Positions 1 to 8,941 of a stretch of DNA of 64,000 nt are shown here, in pieces. How positions within the stretch are numbered: position 1 is the stretch's first letter; each line of letters starts with the position of its first letter. Below the pieces are notes generated by a model. That model searched no databases. It saw nothing but the letters and a program-made list of their open reading frames with translations, and was not told the origin of the DNA. The stretch covers positions 9,995 to 73,994 of the forward strand of contig DCZO01000016.1 in the NCBI GenBank assembly GCA_002331335.1, in the 5' to 3' direction. Source of the DNA: Nitrospira sp. UBA2082 (lineage in GTDB: Bacteria; Nitrospirota; Nitrospiria; Nitrospirales; Nitrospiraceae). The translations under genes and the position numbers were made by a program.

Positions 1-1452
1 GCCGAGGTAGCCGGTCACAACGCTGAAGACCGCCAGAATCAGGAGCGGAATCGTCATCGTACGCGACGGTTCATGGATATGATGCGCAAGATGAGGATCG
101 ACGCGCGAGGGCCCCCAGAATGTCACAAACACCAGTCTGAAACTGTAGAAGGCGGTCAGCAGAGCCGTCACCAAGCCTAAGAGCGCCAGGACTTGGCCCA
201 GACCGCCCGATGCCCATGCGGATACGAGGATCTCATCCTTACTGAAAAATCCCGCCGTGAGGGGAAAGCCGGCCAGCGCCAGCGAACCGATGACAAACGT
301 CCAATACGTAATCGGCAATTTGTCCTTGAGGCCGCCCATGCGTCGCATGTCTTGTTCATGGTGCAGCGCGATGATGACAGAGCCGCAGCCCAGGAAGAGC
401 AGGGCTTTGAAGGCCCCGTGCGTCAGCAAGTGGTACATGGCGGAGGCGTACGCGCCAAGGCCGCAGGCCATGACCATGTACCCCAGCTGGCTGACCGTCG
501 AGTAGGCGACGATCCGTTTGATGTCGGTCTGGGTCAAGGCGATGGTGGCGCCGAGGACCATAGTAGCGGCGCCGACCAGAGCGACGACCCCCATGGCGGT
601 CGGGGACAAATTGTAGAGCGGCGCCAGGCGCGCCACCATGAAGACGCCGGCGGTCACCATCGTGGCGGCATGGATCAACGCTGAAATCGGCGTCGGCCCT
701 TCCATGGCATCGGGTAGCCAGACGTGCAGCGGGACTTGCGCGGACTTGCCGATGGCGCCGGTAAACAACAGAAGACAGATGAGGGTGAAGATCGACACGT
801 CCCATGATCCGCCGACGAGACTCAGGAGATTGATGGTCTGATCGGCGGCCTCGTGCGCAGCGGAGAAAATCTCCTGGTAGTTCAGAGAGCCAAAGCTCGA
901 CCATACCAGCAGGAGGCCCAGGATGAAGCCGAAATCGCCGACACGATTGACCAGAAAGGCCTTCGTGGCGGCGGCGCACGCTGAAGACCGTTCGTACCAA
1001 TGCCCGATCAGAAGATAGGAGCAGAGGCCCACGGCCTCCCAAAAGATGAACAGCTGGAGGAGATTGTCGGCTAACACCAGCATCAGCATTGAGAAGGTGA
1101 ACAACGCGATGTAGGCGAAGAAACGGGCGTAGCCTGATTCTCCGTGCATGTAGCCGATTGTATACACGTGCACGAGCGAGCTGACTCCTGTAACCAGTAG
1201 GAGCATCACGGCCGTCAGCCGGTCGATATAGAGACCGATGTGTGCGTCAAGCGTACCGGATGCGAGCCAGGTGTAGAGGGGGATCGTCACATAATGTCCG
1301 TCGGCTGCCTCCATGAATGCAAGGATGGACAGCAGGAACGGCACCACAACCGCAGGCACCGCGACCAGATGGGCCATCTCTTTGATCCAACGGCCGCCGA
1401 GGCCGAGGATGAGGAAGGATGCCAGGGGGAGGAGCGGGATGAATGCGTACAT
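1..1452 (-). CDS. nuoL: NADH-quinone oxidoreductase subunit L (partial, 3' end outside window)
   Basis: Membrane subunit of complex I, an antiporter-like proton-pumping subunit. The reverse strand reads MYAFIPLLPLASF and then a long run of hydrophobic helices with the family stretches LHVWLPDAMEGPTPISALIH and GAFKALLFLGCGS. The start is fixed by an in-frame TAG stop directly before the ATG at 1452. The frame is open to the left window edge, so about 484 residues are visible and the C-terminal helices lie outside. It is the last visible gene of the nuo operon, after nuoK; nuoM and nuoN are expected further left but cannot be seen. Confidence 0.93.
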   Translation of the reverse strand, partial: MYAFIPLLPLASFLILGLGGRWIKEMAHLVAVPAVVVPFLLSILAFMEAADGHYVTIPLYTWLASGTLDAHIGLYIDRLTAVMLLLVTGVSSLVHVYTIGYMHGESGYARFFAYIALFTFSMLMLVLADNLLQLFIFWEAVGLCSYLLIGHWYERSSACAAATKAFLVNRVGDFGFILGLLLVWSSFGSLNYQEIFSAAHEAADQTINLLSLVGGSWDVSIFTLICLLLFTGAIGKSAQVPLHVWLPDAMEGPTPISALIHAATMVTAGVFMVARLAPLYNLSPTAMGVVALVGAATMVLGATIALTQTDIKRIVAYSTVSQLGYMVMACGLGAYASAMYHLLTHGAFKALLFLGCGSVIIALHHEQDMRRMGGLKDKLPITYWTFVIGSLALAGFPLTAGFFSKDEILVSAWASGGLGQVLALLGLVTALLTAFYSFRLVFVTFWGPSRVDPHLAHHIHEPSRTMTIPLLILAVFSVVTGYLG

Positions 1453-1470
1453 CTATAACCCTAAGAGCTT

Positions 1471-1538
1471 ATGGCCGATGGCTGATGGCACGAGTTCGGG
1501 AATCCTGTTCCTGCCAGTTGCCATATGCCATACGCCAT
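1471..1538. repeat. tandem-inverted ATGGC-type intergenic repeat
   Basis: The left arm (1471-1489) repeats ATGGC-Y-G three times. After a 29-base spacer, the right arm (1519-1538) repeats the complement GCCAT three times. The arms can pair imperfectly. It fills the nuoL-nuoK gap and has the same layout as the GCTGACA elements further along this operon, with a different unit sequence. Confidence 0.6.
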
Positions 1539-1549
1539 CTGCGAGTGTG

Positions 1550-1855
1550 TTACCATTTCAGTAGATTGAATTCTTCGACATTGATGGTGTCCTTGGACCG
1601 GTGGATCGCCACTACGATCGCAAGGCCTACTCCGACCTCGGCGGCCGCGACGGTTAACGTGAAGAAGACGAAAATCTGGCCCCCCAAGTCGTGCAGGTAC
1701 TCGGCAAAGGCCACGAAGTTGATGTTGGTGGCATTCAACATGAGCTCAATACAGAGCAGAATGACGATGATGTTTCGGCGCACCAGCACCCCGACGAGCC
1801 CGGTGAGAAACATAAACGCACTCAAGATGAGATAGTAGTGAATGGGGACGCTCAT
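1550..1855 (-). CDS. nuoK: NADH-quinone oxidoreductase subunit K
   Basis: Small membrane subunit of complex I, 101 residues as usual, with three predicted helices. The second helix carries the conserved Glu in LLCIELMLNATNINF, and the third contains the second conserved acidic position in AAAEVGVGLAIV; both lie on the proton path in the family. Its ATG overlaps the stop of nuoJ in an ATGA arrangement, which indicates translational coupling within the operon. It is followed downstream by a repeat-bearing gap of about 100 bases before nuoL. Confidence 0.96.
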   Translation of the reverse strand: MSVPIHYYLILSAFMFLTGLVGVLVRRNIIVILLCIELMLNATNINFVAFAEYLHDLGGQIFVFFTLTVAAAEVGVGLAIVVAIHRSKDTINVEEFNLLKW

Positions 1856-2373
1856 GATGGCGGCGATTCAGACAGGTCTTTCTTGGAGAGCACGATGGCG
1901 CCGATCATCGCCACAAGCAGAATCAGCGAGGCGACCTCGAATGGGAAGAGGTAAGATGTATACAGGAGATGGCCGATGGCTTCGGTGTTGCCTTCTTCGG
2001 ACGGAGACGACAAGGCGGTGCGTTCCACGGTGGAGCCAAAAGAAACGCCGTGCTGTCCGACCAGTACGGCAATTTCCACGATGATCGCGCCTCCGATCAG
2101 GAGCGATCCCCATGATTGCATATGATACCGATCCGGTGTTTTCTCCGTGAGGAACATCACGGCGAAGAGGTAGAAAATCAGGATGGCACCGGCGTACACC
2201 ATGAGCTGCACCGCGAACAAGAATTCCGCATGCAGGGTGATGTACAGGCCCGCCACGTGGAAGAACATGACCAGCAGGGCGAGTGCGCTGTAGACCGGAT
2301 TCCTGAGCGCCACCACCAAGACAGCGGTCAGCGCGATCACGCCGGCGAAATATCCGAAAAACACATACGCCAC
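1852..2373 (-). CDS. nuoJ: NADH-quinone oxidoreductase subunit J
   Basis: Membrane subunit of complex I with five predicted helices. The conserved block YAGAILIFYLFAVMFL is the family's helix 3 with its pi-bulge region. I place the start at GTG 2373 (reading VAYVFFGYF) because AGGAG lies 8 bases upstream. An ATG at 2418 in the same frame would add 15 residues that do not resemble NuoJ. The stop overlaps the nuoK start. Length is about 173 residues from the GTG, within the family range. Confidence 0.92.
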   Translation of the reverse strand: MAYVFFGYFAGVIALTAVLVVALRNPVYSALALLVMFFHVAGLYITLHAEFLFAVQLMVYAGAILIFYLFAVMFLTEKTPDRYHMQSWGSLLIGGAIIVEIAVLVGQHGVSFGSTVERTALSSPSEEGNTEAIGHLLYTSYLFPFEVASLILLVAMIGAIVLSKKDLSESPPS

Positions 2374-2466
2374 GATACCATCTCCTGACGCACACCCCAG
2401 ACTCGGCACGATCCGCACGGCGCACCGGAGGGGGCTGCCCCGGGAAGCGCAAGACTCCCACGTCGA

Positions 2467-3036
2467 TCAATCCGGTTTGGGCGGCACGTGCTTGAATGCC
2501 ACGTTGAAGAACGCTGTGTTCGGGTGTTGGAACTCCAAACGTTTCTCGCGGACCGGAAACGACCGGTCCCCGATCGCAAGGAGTTGCTGTTTGTTCAGGT
2601 GGAGTTGCCGCTTATCGTACACGGCCCATTCGAATTCCCGTGTCATGCCCAGCGCGTCGACGGGGCAGGCATCCACGCACATCCCGCAAAAGAGGCAGCG
2701 AGTCATATCCATGTAATACTCTTTGGAGTAGCGCTTCGTCGGCTCTCCGGGAACTTCGGCGCTGACGACGCGGATGACGCGCGATGGGCAGGCTGCTTCG
2801 CAGAGATCGCACCCCACGCATTTCTCGGTTCCGTCGTCGTAGCGCAGTAGCGCGAGCATGCCGCGATAGTTGTCCGGGAGCGTACGTTTCTCGTGCGGGT
2901 ACTGCAACGTGACCGGCTTGTACTGGAGCAGATGCATGAGCGTGGCTTTCATGCCGACGAAGATTTCGTAGAACGTGATGGTCTTGAGCCACTCGCGCAG
3001 ATTCAATCGTGTGGGGGTTGCCGACGGGGTCGTCAT
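2467..3036 (-). CDS. nuoI: NADH-quinone oxidoreductase subunit I (two 4Fe-4S clusters)
   Basis: Ferredoxin-like subunit that passes electrons from NuoG to NuoB in the connecting arm of complex I. Two classical CxxCxxCxxxCP motifs are present: C73, C76, C79, C83 and C114, C117, C120, C124. The cysteines of each motif would bind clusters N6a and N6b. The N-terminal part is amphipathic, consistent with contact with NuoH. An AGGAAGGG ribosome binding site precedes ATG 3036. It lies 12 bases downstream of the nuoH stop and is clearly co-transcribed with it. Confidence 0.97.
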   Translation of the reverse strand: MTTPSATPTRLNLREWLKTITFYEIFVGMKATLMHLLQYKPVTLQYPHEKRTLPDNYRGMLALLRYDDGTEKCVGCDLCEAACPSRVIRVVSAEVPGEPTKRYSKEYYMDMTRCLFCGMCVDACPVDALGMTREFEWAVYDKRQLHLNKQQLLAIGDRSFPVREKRLEFQHPNTAFFNVAFKHVPPKPD

Positions 3037-3048
3037 TTCGTTCCCTTC

Positions 3049-4125
3049 CTACTTCAGTTGCTGGGCGATGAACACCGCGATCGAGGTGACCACGATGTTC
3101 GCCAGAGCGATGGGCAGCAGTACCTTCCAGCCGAACCGCATGAGCTGGTCATAGCGCAGTCTCGGCAGCGTGGCCCGAAGCCAGAAAAAGAGAAACAAGA
3201 AGGAATAGGTCTTGAAGGCAAACCACATCGTATTTTCGATCCAGGCTAAGGATGGAAGGCCGATGAGACTCAGCAGCGTGCCGGGATACGGGGCGTTCCA
3301 CCCGCCGAGAAACATCGCCGATGCCACGCAGGACACCAGGACCATGTTGGCATATTCGGCGAGGTAGAAGAACGCGAAGCGCAAGCCGCTGTATTCGGTA
3401 AAGAACCCGGCGACCAGCTCGCTTTCGGCTTCCGGCAAGTCGAACGGGACGCGGTTCGTCTCTGCCACCGTTGAAATCACGTACACGACGAGGGCGAAGA
3501 TTTGCGGGGCCGGGAATGCGAAGGCGTTCCAGTTCCAGAAACCGCCCGCCTGGGCATTGGTGATGTGCACCAGGCTCAGCGACCCAGAGAGAATCAAGAC
3601 TCCGACAATGGCCAGCCCGACGTTCAACTCGTAACTGATGATCTGCGCGGCCGATCGCAGTCCGCCCAGCAGCGAATACTTGCTGTTGGAGGCCCATCCG
3701 CCGAGAATGATCCCGTAGGCGCCGAGGGAGGCAAAAGCCAGGATGTAGAGAATGCCGATATTGATGTCGCTGATGACGAACGGTTTTATTGAGAGACCGC
3801 CGAACTCCCAGGTCAGGTCCGGGCCCCACGGGATGACGGCAAATCCGATGAACGCCGGAATCAGCGCGAGCAGAGGCGCCGCGGTGAACAGGAACTTGTT
3901 GGCGCCGGCAGGCACGATATCTTCCTTGAAAAAGAGCTTAATGGCGTCCGCGAACGGCTGGAGAGAGCCATAGGGGCCCACTTCCATCGGTCCCATGCGA
4001 TCTTGCATCCAGCCGAGGACTTTCCGCTCGGCGAGGGTGAGCAGGAGTACCGTGATGATCACGATGCCCACGATGACAGAAATTTGTGTCAGAGTAATGG
4101 CAACGCGCAGCCCTAATTCAGTCAC
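3049..4125 (-). CDS. nuoH: NADH-quinone oxidoreductase subunit H
   Basis: Membrane subunit that forms most of the quinone chamber and links the peripheral arm to the pump modules. Family signatures visible are LAERKVLGWMQDRMGP in the first loop and ETNRVPFDLPEAESELVAGF in the long central loop with its conserved acidic residues. About eight helices fit the 358-residue length. Translation starts at GTG 4125 with AGGAG upstream. Confidence 0.97.
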   Translation of the reverse strand: MTELGLRVAITLTQISVIVGIVIITVLLLTLAERKVLGWMQDRMGPMEVGPYGSLQPFADAIKLFFKEDIVPAGANKFLFTAAPLLALIPAFIGFAVIPWGPDLTWEFGGLSIKPFVISDINIGILYILAFASLGAYGIILGGWASNSKYSLLGGLRSAAQIISYELNVGLAIVGVLILSGSLSLVHITNAQAGGFWNWNAFAFPAPQIFALVVYVISTVAETNRVPFDLPEAESELVAGFFTEYSGLRFAFFYLAEYANMVLVSCVASAMFLGGWNAPYPGTLLSLIGLPSLAWIENTMWFAFKTYSFLFLFFWLRATLPRLRYDQLMRFGWKVLLPIALANIVVTSIAVFIAQQLK

Positions 4126-4177
4126 GATACGACTCCTGGCTAGCTGAGATAGTGGTAGACATTGTCGAGCAGCCTTC

Positions 4178-6847
4178 TTACGCCACCTTAATCACCGAGA
4201 CGGATGTTGTTCGAATTGATGGTGTGCGGGTGACGGGATTGATGGCACAATGAAACAGCCGCATGGCCTCTGTGCCAAAGTGGTCGGGAAACCAGGCCTG
4301 TCCTTGGGGCACCCGTTCCAGCACCTTCACCGGTATAGTCAGTTCCCCATGCGCGTTGGACAGGCGGACCCAGGCTCCATTTTGAAGCCCATAGCGCGCT
4401 GCGTCGCGTGGATTGATCCGTAGGGTGCCGGTACCCTCCACCTGCATCAGTCCTTTGGCACGGGTTGAGAGTTTCCCGGAATGAAACAGGCTCTGCACTA
4501 ATTCCAGCTGTAAGATGCCGTCCGGCCGAGCCGACGGGACGTTGAGCTTGTGTCGCGCCGCGAGATCGTGTTCGTATCCGCCGGAGAGATACCGGTCAAC
4601 GACGGTCCGATCAACTTTCGGTGGAACAGGGGACGGCCCAAGCGATCCATAGCCGGGAATCAGATTTCTGATTTCTTTGAGGATGTCCCGGCTCTCGGTG
4701 TATTCCAGCGGCGTTCCCATTAAGTAGGACAGCGCGACGAATATTTCCCAATCGGGTCGGCTCTCCCCGATCGGTTCAATAGCGGGGCGAACGGCCTGGA
4801 CGTGTCCCTCCGTATTGGTAAATGTGCCGCTCTTTTCCATCGAGGATGAGGCGGGGAGGACGACATGAGCCAGCGCGGCGGTTTCAGTGAGAAACAGTTC
4901 CTGACAGACCAAAAGGTCGAGCTTGCGCAAGGACTCGTCGACACGCAGGTGGGCGGGGAGACTGCCCACGGGATTTTCGCCGACGATGAACATGCCCTTC
5001 AGAATGCCGGCTCCGGCCCGATCCAGCATATCGACCAAGGAGGCTCCGCGGTGGGGGGGCGGCTCCGCCTTCCACAGCGACGCGACCCGATGGCGGCCCT
5101 CCCGATCGGTGAGGTCGAACGGACCTGGCAAGAACTCCGCCGCCGCCCCCATTTCCACAGCGCCTTGATCGTTGTTTTCCTCCGCCAGAGGGGCAAAGCC
5201 GCAGCCAGGCTGATCGAGTTTTCCGAGGAGCAGGAGCACGTCGAGCAGGTTCAGGGACGCGCTGTATCCCCGCTCGCTGCGCAGGAGGCCTTGTCCCGCC
5301 AAGATGACCACCTGTCGGCCGGCCGCCAGCGTCTTCGCGGCCTCCGTATAGACATCCGGGCCCCATCCAGTGACGACACGCACCGTTTCCCATGACAGCT
5401 GCCGCAATGAATTGGTGAGGGCGCTGAGATAGACTGGCTGTTTCTGTGCCAGATCCGGTTGGACCAGGTTCTGCTCGACGATCGCTTTCAACAGGCCCAA
5501 GACCGCATCGTTCATGTGCGTGGTCGACACACTGAGATGGCGTCGCGAAAGATTGGCGATGTTGCTCACCGGTTCGATGCACGGCTCCAGGGCCTCGATC
5601 GTCACCAGCGCGGCGCCATGCTTCTTGACGGCCTCTTTGACTTTGAGGCCGGTAATGGGATTGGTTTCCGTGATGTTCGTACCCACCAAGAGCAGCACAT
5701 CGGCGGCCACGATATCGTCGAAGCCGACAGTCCACCGGTGCGTACCTTGCACGCGCCGCATGGCGTAGAGGCTATTCATGTGGCCATAGCGTGCGCTGCT
5801 GTCGATGTCGTTCGTGCCGATGACCAAACGCATGAATTTCTGGAAGAGATACAATTCTTCGTTGGTGCATCGGCCTGAAATCAGGCCGCCGAAGCTTTGT
5901 CCGCCATGGGCCGCTTTGATGGTCCCGGCCCGTTCCGCCACGAATTCCAACGCTTCTTCCCAGGTGGCTTGTGAGAGGGTCCCATTGCGCCGGAGGAGCG
6001 GATGGGTCAGCCGCTCCGGATGAGCGGCCGCATGAAACCCAAAAAATCCTCTGGCGCAGAGGTCGCCGTTATTACGCCCGGCACCGTGCGCCGAATTGAC
6101 CTCGATCAGTTGGTTGTCCTTTGTCTGGACGGTGATTTGGCACCCGTCGCCGCAGTACCCGCAGATGGTGTCGGCCCGTTTCAGCATCCAAGGACGGTAT
6201 TCGTACATGGAGAGCCGGCTGGTAATCGCTCCGACCGGGCAGATTTGAACGCAGCCTCCGCAAAACTCACAATCAAGCGGGTGCGGGCCAAAGTGTTTGA
6301 TTTCGGTCATGGTGCCGCGTCCGGCCGGAGCCAGCGCCTTCACATCCATTACTTCGTCGCAGTAACGGACGCATCGCAGGCACTGCACACAGCGGTTCAT
6401 CTGCGTTTCGATGAGCGGGCTGAAATAGTCTTTCTGGAAAATCCGCTTGGCCTCCACGAACCGGCTGGTCGTCGGTGTGTATTGATGGGAGAAGTCCTGG
6501 AGATCACACCGCCCGCCCTGGTCGCAGACCGGGCAATCGAGCGGATGGTTGGCCAGAATGAACTCCAGGACGGATTTATGGGCGTCGTTGACCACCGTGG
6601 TGGCGGTCCGCACGCTCATGCCTTCGTCCGCCGGGGTGCTGCACGCCGTTTGGAGTTTGGGCATCTTCTCGATTTCCACCAGGCACATGCGGCAATTCGC
6701 GTCCGGCTTGAGTTTCGGGTGATAACAGAAGTGCGGAATCATCACGCCGATCCGGCGGGCGGCTTCGATCACCAGCGTTCCTTTCGGCACCTGCACTTTC
6801 GTGCCGTCAATCGTGAGACTCACCATTTGAGTAGTGGGGGGCGTCAT
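4178..6847 (-). CDS. nuoG: NADH-quinone oxidoreductase subunit G (iron-sulfur / molybdopterin-like fold)
   Basis: Large peripheral-arm subunit that carries electrons from NuoF to NuoI. The N-terminal ferredoxin domain has C41, C52, C55 and C69 for a 2Fe-2S cluster. HPLDCPVCDQGGRCDLQ gives the His-Cys3 site, and CVQCLRCVRYC and CEFCGGCVQICP add two 4Fe-4S motifs. CGYCGDGC begins the molybdopterin-oxidoreductase-like domain, which in complex I has no molybdenum. A C-terminal dinucleotide-binding-like domain ends the protein at 889 residues. I chose ATG 6847 with AGGG just upstream; a TTG at 6868 would add seven residues encoded by an intergenic repeat. Confidence 0.95.
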   Translation of the reverse strand: MTPPTTQMVSLTIDGTKVQVPKGTLVIEAARRIGVMIPHFCYHPKLKPDANCRMCLVEIEKMPKLQTACSTPADEGMSVRTATTVVNDAHKSVLEFILANHPLDCPVCDQGGRCDLQDFSHQYTPTTSRFVEAKRIFQKDYFSPLIETQMNRCVQCLRCVRYCDEVMDVKALAPAGRGTMTEIKHFGPHPLDCEFCGGCVQICPVGAITSRLSMYEYRPWMLKRADTICGYCGDGCQITVQTKDNQLIEVNSAHGAGRNNGDLCARGFFGFHAAAHPERLTHPLLRRNGTLSQATWEEALEFVAERAGTIKAAHGGQSFGGLISGRCTNEELYLFQKFMRLVIGTNDIDSSARYGHMNSLYAMRRVQGTHRWTVGFDDIVAADVLLLVGTNITETNPITGLKVKEAVKKHGAALVTIEALEPCIEPVSNIANLSRRHLSVSTTHMNDAVLGLLKAIVEQNLVQPDLAQKQPVYLSALTNSLRQLSWETVRVVTGWGPDVYTEAAKTLAAGRQVVILAGQGLLRSERGYSASLNLLDVLLLLGKLDQPGCGFAPLAEENNDQGAVEMGAAAEFLPGPFDLTDREGRHRVASLWKAEPPPHRGASLVDMLDRAGAGILKGMFIVGENPVGSLPAHLRVDESLRKLDLLVCQELFLTETAALAHVVLPASSSMEKSGTFTNTEGHVQAVRPAIEPIGESRPDWEIFVALSYLMGTPLEYTESRDILKEIRNLIPGYGSLGPSPVPPKVDRTVVDRYLSGGYEHDLAARHKLNVPSARPDGILQLELVQSLFHSGKLSTRAKGLMQVEGTGTLRINPRDAARYGLQNGAWVRLSNAHGELTIPVKVLERVPQGQAWFPDHFGTEAMRLFHCAINPVTRTPSIRTTSVSVIKVA

Positions 6848-6860
6848 AAGAACCCTATCT

Positions 6861-6929
6861 GCTGACAAGCTGACAGGCTGACAAACGGACCCCGAACCTT
6901 TTCAGCCTGCTCGCTTGTCCCTTGTCAGC
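6861..6929. repeat. tandem-inverted GCTGACA repeat (nuoF-nuoG gap)
   Basis: Three units GCTGACAA, GCTGACAG and GCTGACAA run in tandem at 6861-6884. After a spacer, complementary TGTC/CAGC units occur at 6903-6929, so the transcript could fold into a long imperfect hairpin. The same units recur in the nuoE-nuoF and nuoCD-nuoE gaps. Confidence 0.7.
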
Positions 6930-6934
6930 TTCCA

Positions 6935-8239
6935 TCACCCTCTTGCCACCGGTTCCGGCATCACAAGGTTCGCCGCTTCTGCCTCCCGGATCAATGCGAC
7001 GTATTCCTCCCGCCAATACTTCAGGGTGCCCTGAATAGGCGCCACTTCTGCGTCGCCGAACGCGCAGACTGTGCGGCCGGCGATGTTTTTGCACAGATCC
7101 GACAAGGTTTCAAGGTCTTCCATCCGCCCGCGTTTGGCCATGATTCTCCGCATCGTCTGGACGAGCCACGAGCTGCCTTCCCGGCACGGACTGCATTTGC
7201 CACAGGACTCGTGATAGAAAAATTCCATCAGCCGGAGCGCCGCCCAGACCATGCTGGTCCCTTCCTCCATCACCGTGACACCGCCTGAGCCCAGCATCGA
7301 TCCCGCTGCCGCCACGGACTCGAAGTCCAGTTTCACATCAAGGTGCGCCGGTGTCAGAAACGGCGCCGACGCTCCCCCGGGAATAAACGCCTTCATCGGT
7401 TTGTCCGAGCGCATTCCGCCGGCGTGTTCGTAGACTAATTCTCGGAAGGTCACGCCCATCGGAACTTCGTAGTTGCCGGGGCGCTTCACATGGCCGCTCA
7501 CACAGAACACCCTGGTGCCGGTGCTCCTCGGCGGCGAGCCAATCGATGCAAACCAGTCGGCCCCTCGCGTGAGAATATGCGGCAGGTTGGCCAGCGTTTC
7601 GACGTTGTTCACCACGGTCGGTTTGTTGTACAGGCCGTGCGTGGCCGGAAACGGCGGCTTGATACGAGGGAGGCCGCGTTTGCCCTCGAGCGATTCCAGG
7701 AGCGCGGTCTCTTCGCCGCAGATGTAGGCGCCCGCCCCTCGATGGACCCACACCTCTACATTGATACCCGTGCCGAGAATGTTCTTGCCGATATAGCCGG
7801 CGGTCCGCGCCTCATCGATCGCCCGTTCCAGAATCTTCGAACAGAGCACCAGCTCGCCGCGGATATAGATGTAGGCGGATTCCGCGCCGATCGCGTAACA
7901 GGCGAGGACGATGCCTTCCAGCATCTGATGCGGGTCACGCTCCATCAGCTGGCGGTCTTTGAACGTCCCGGGCTCGCTCTCGTCGGCGTTGCAGCAGAGA
8001 TAGCGGGGACCGTGATAATCCTTGGGGAGAAACCCCCACTTCACACCGGTCGGAAATCCAGCCCCGCCCCGGCCCCGCAATCCTGATTTCCGGACAGTGG
8101 CGGTGACATCCGCCGGGGCAGTCTTCCCCAGTGTGGCCCGCAGGGCTTGATAGCCACCGGTTTTTTCATAGTCGGGCAGTGACCCGGTGTATCCGGGCTG
8201 CATCATGTTTTTCAATAGGATGAGTTCGTGCTTGGGCAT
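6935..8239 (-). CDS. nuoF: NADH-quinone oxidoreductase subunit F (NADH/FMN binding)
   Basis: Subunit that oxidises NADH and holds FMN and the first 4Fe-4S cluster. GRGGAGF at residues 56-62 is the glycine-rich nucleotide/FMN motif. Near the C-terminus ESCGKCSPCREG, with a later single Cys in GRTVCAFGD, supplies the four ligands of N3. I use ATG 8239 (MPKHELILLKN), giving 434 residues. The frame is open to GTG 8272, but those 11 extra codons lie in an intergenic repeat. No strong ribosome binding site is visible, so coupling to nuoE translation is likely. Confidence 0.95.
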   Translation of the reverse strand: MPKHELILLKNMMQPGYTGSLPDYEKTGGYQALRATLGKTAPADVTATVRKSGLRGRGGAGFPTGVKWGFLPKDYHGPRYLCCNADESEPGTFKDRQLMERDPHQMLEGIVLACYAIGAESAYIYIRGELVLCSKILERAIDEARTAGYIGKNILGTGINVEVWVHRGAGAYICGEETALLESLEGKRGLPRIKPPFPATHGLYNKPTVVNNVETLANLPHILTRGADWFASIGSPPRSTGTRVFCVSGHVKRPGNYEVPMGVTFRELVYEHAGGMRSDKPMKAFIPGGASAPFLTPAHLDVKLDFESVAAAGSMLGSGGVTVMEEGTSMVWAALRLMEFFYHESCGKCSPCREGSSWLVQTMRRIMAKRGRMEDLETLSDLCKNIAGRTVCAFGDAEVAPIQGTLKYWREEYVALIREAEAANLVMPEPVARG

Positions 8240-8248
8240 ATGGTTACA

Positions 8249-8320
8249 CGCTGACACGTGAACAGGCTGCACGCTGACAAGCGTCGGATGTCAGCCTGTC
8301 AGCTTGATGGCCTGTCAGCC
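8249..8320. repeat. tandem-inverted GCTGACA repeat (nuoE-nuoF junction)
   Basis: Left-arm units ACGCTGACA at 8249-8282 face right-arm units TGTCAGC at 8289-8320. The inner part GCTGACAAGCGTCGGATGTC resembles the nuoCD-nuoE copy base for base around the turn. The right arm encodes the last residues of NuoE, so the element extends into a coding end. Confidence 0.7.
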
Positions 8321-8844
8321 GACCCCACTGGTTCCGGCCACATAAACGGGCCGCTCTTGAGGGCACTGGTTCCCGTCGAGCGAAGATCGTAGAGAATGCG
8401 GTCCAGTTTCTCTTCGGTCAGACGCTCATAGTAGTCGTCATTGATCTGCATCATGGGGCCGGTCCCGCACGCGGCCAAACATTCCACCAGGCAGAGGCTA
8501 AACAGTCCGTCGGCTGTCGATTCGCCCGGCCCGATTCCCAGCTTTACCTTGATCCATTCGAGTACGGTATCCGAGCCGACGAGCGCGCACATGAGGGACC
8601 TACACACTTGAATGTGAAACGTGCCCACCGGCTTGAGATTAAACAGCGTATAAAACGTGATCGTCTCGTACACTTGCGGCGGCGTCAGTCCGAGGAGCTG
8701 CGCGATCTCTTTCATCGCCGCTTCCGACACATGGCCATGGTCCCGTTGCGCCAGGTAGAGGAGCGGAATCAACGCCGACCGCTTCACCGGGTAACGCGAC
8801 AGGATGTCGGCGATTTCGTCTTTATATTTTTCCGAGAACGTCAT
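8299..8844 (-). CDS. nuoE: NADH-quinone oxidoreductase subunit E (2Fe-2S)
   Basis: Thioredoxin-fold subunit with the 2Fe-2S cluster N1a next to NuoF. Ligand cysteines are C81 and C86 (CRSLMC) and C122 and C126 (ECLAAC). The 36-residue spacing between the pairs agrees with the family. GAGGAAGC precedes ATG 8844. The C-terminal tail (about ten residues, ending SADRPSS) is encoded by the GCTGACA repeat, so the reading frame has apparently been extended by the element. Confidence 0.95.
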   Translation of the reverse strand: MTFSEKYKDEIADILSRYPVKRSALIPLLYLAQRDHGHVSEAAMKEIAQLLGLTPPQVYETITFYTLFNLKPVGTFHIQVCRSLMCALVGSDTVLEWIKVKLGIGPGESTADGLFSLCLVECLAACGTGPMMQINDDYYERLTEEKLDRILYDLRSTGTSALKSGPFMWPEPVGSADRPSS

Positions 8845-8861
8845 GCTTCCTCAATCCTGAT

Positions 8862-8932
8862 GCTGACAAGCGTACAAGGGGCAAGCTGACAAGTTCCGGA
8901 TGTCAGCCTGTCAGCGCTCTTTCCTGTCAGCC
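8862..8932. repeat. tandem-inverted GCTGACA repeat (nuoCD-nuoE gap)
   Basis: Left arm GCTGACAAG...AGCTGACAAG at 8862-8892 and right arm TGTCAGCCTGTCAGC...CCTGTCAGCC at 8901-8932, separated by about eight bases. This is the best-formed hairpin of the three GCTGACA copies in the nuo operon. It ends just before the stop of nuoCD. Confidence 0.7.
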
Positions 8933-8941
8933 GTTCATCGC

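Noticed and set aside
6861..8932. Repeats in the nuo gaps as a CRISPR array
   Set aside because: Units are only 7-8 bases, the halves are inverted, no regular spacers exist and no cas genes are present.
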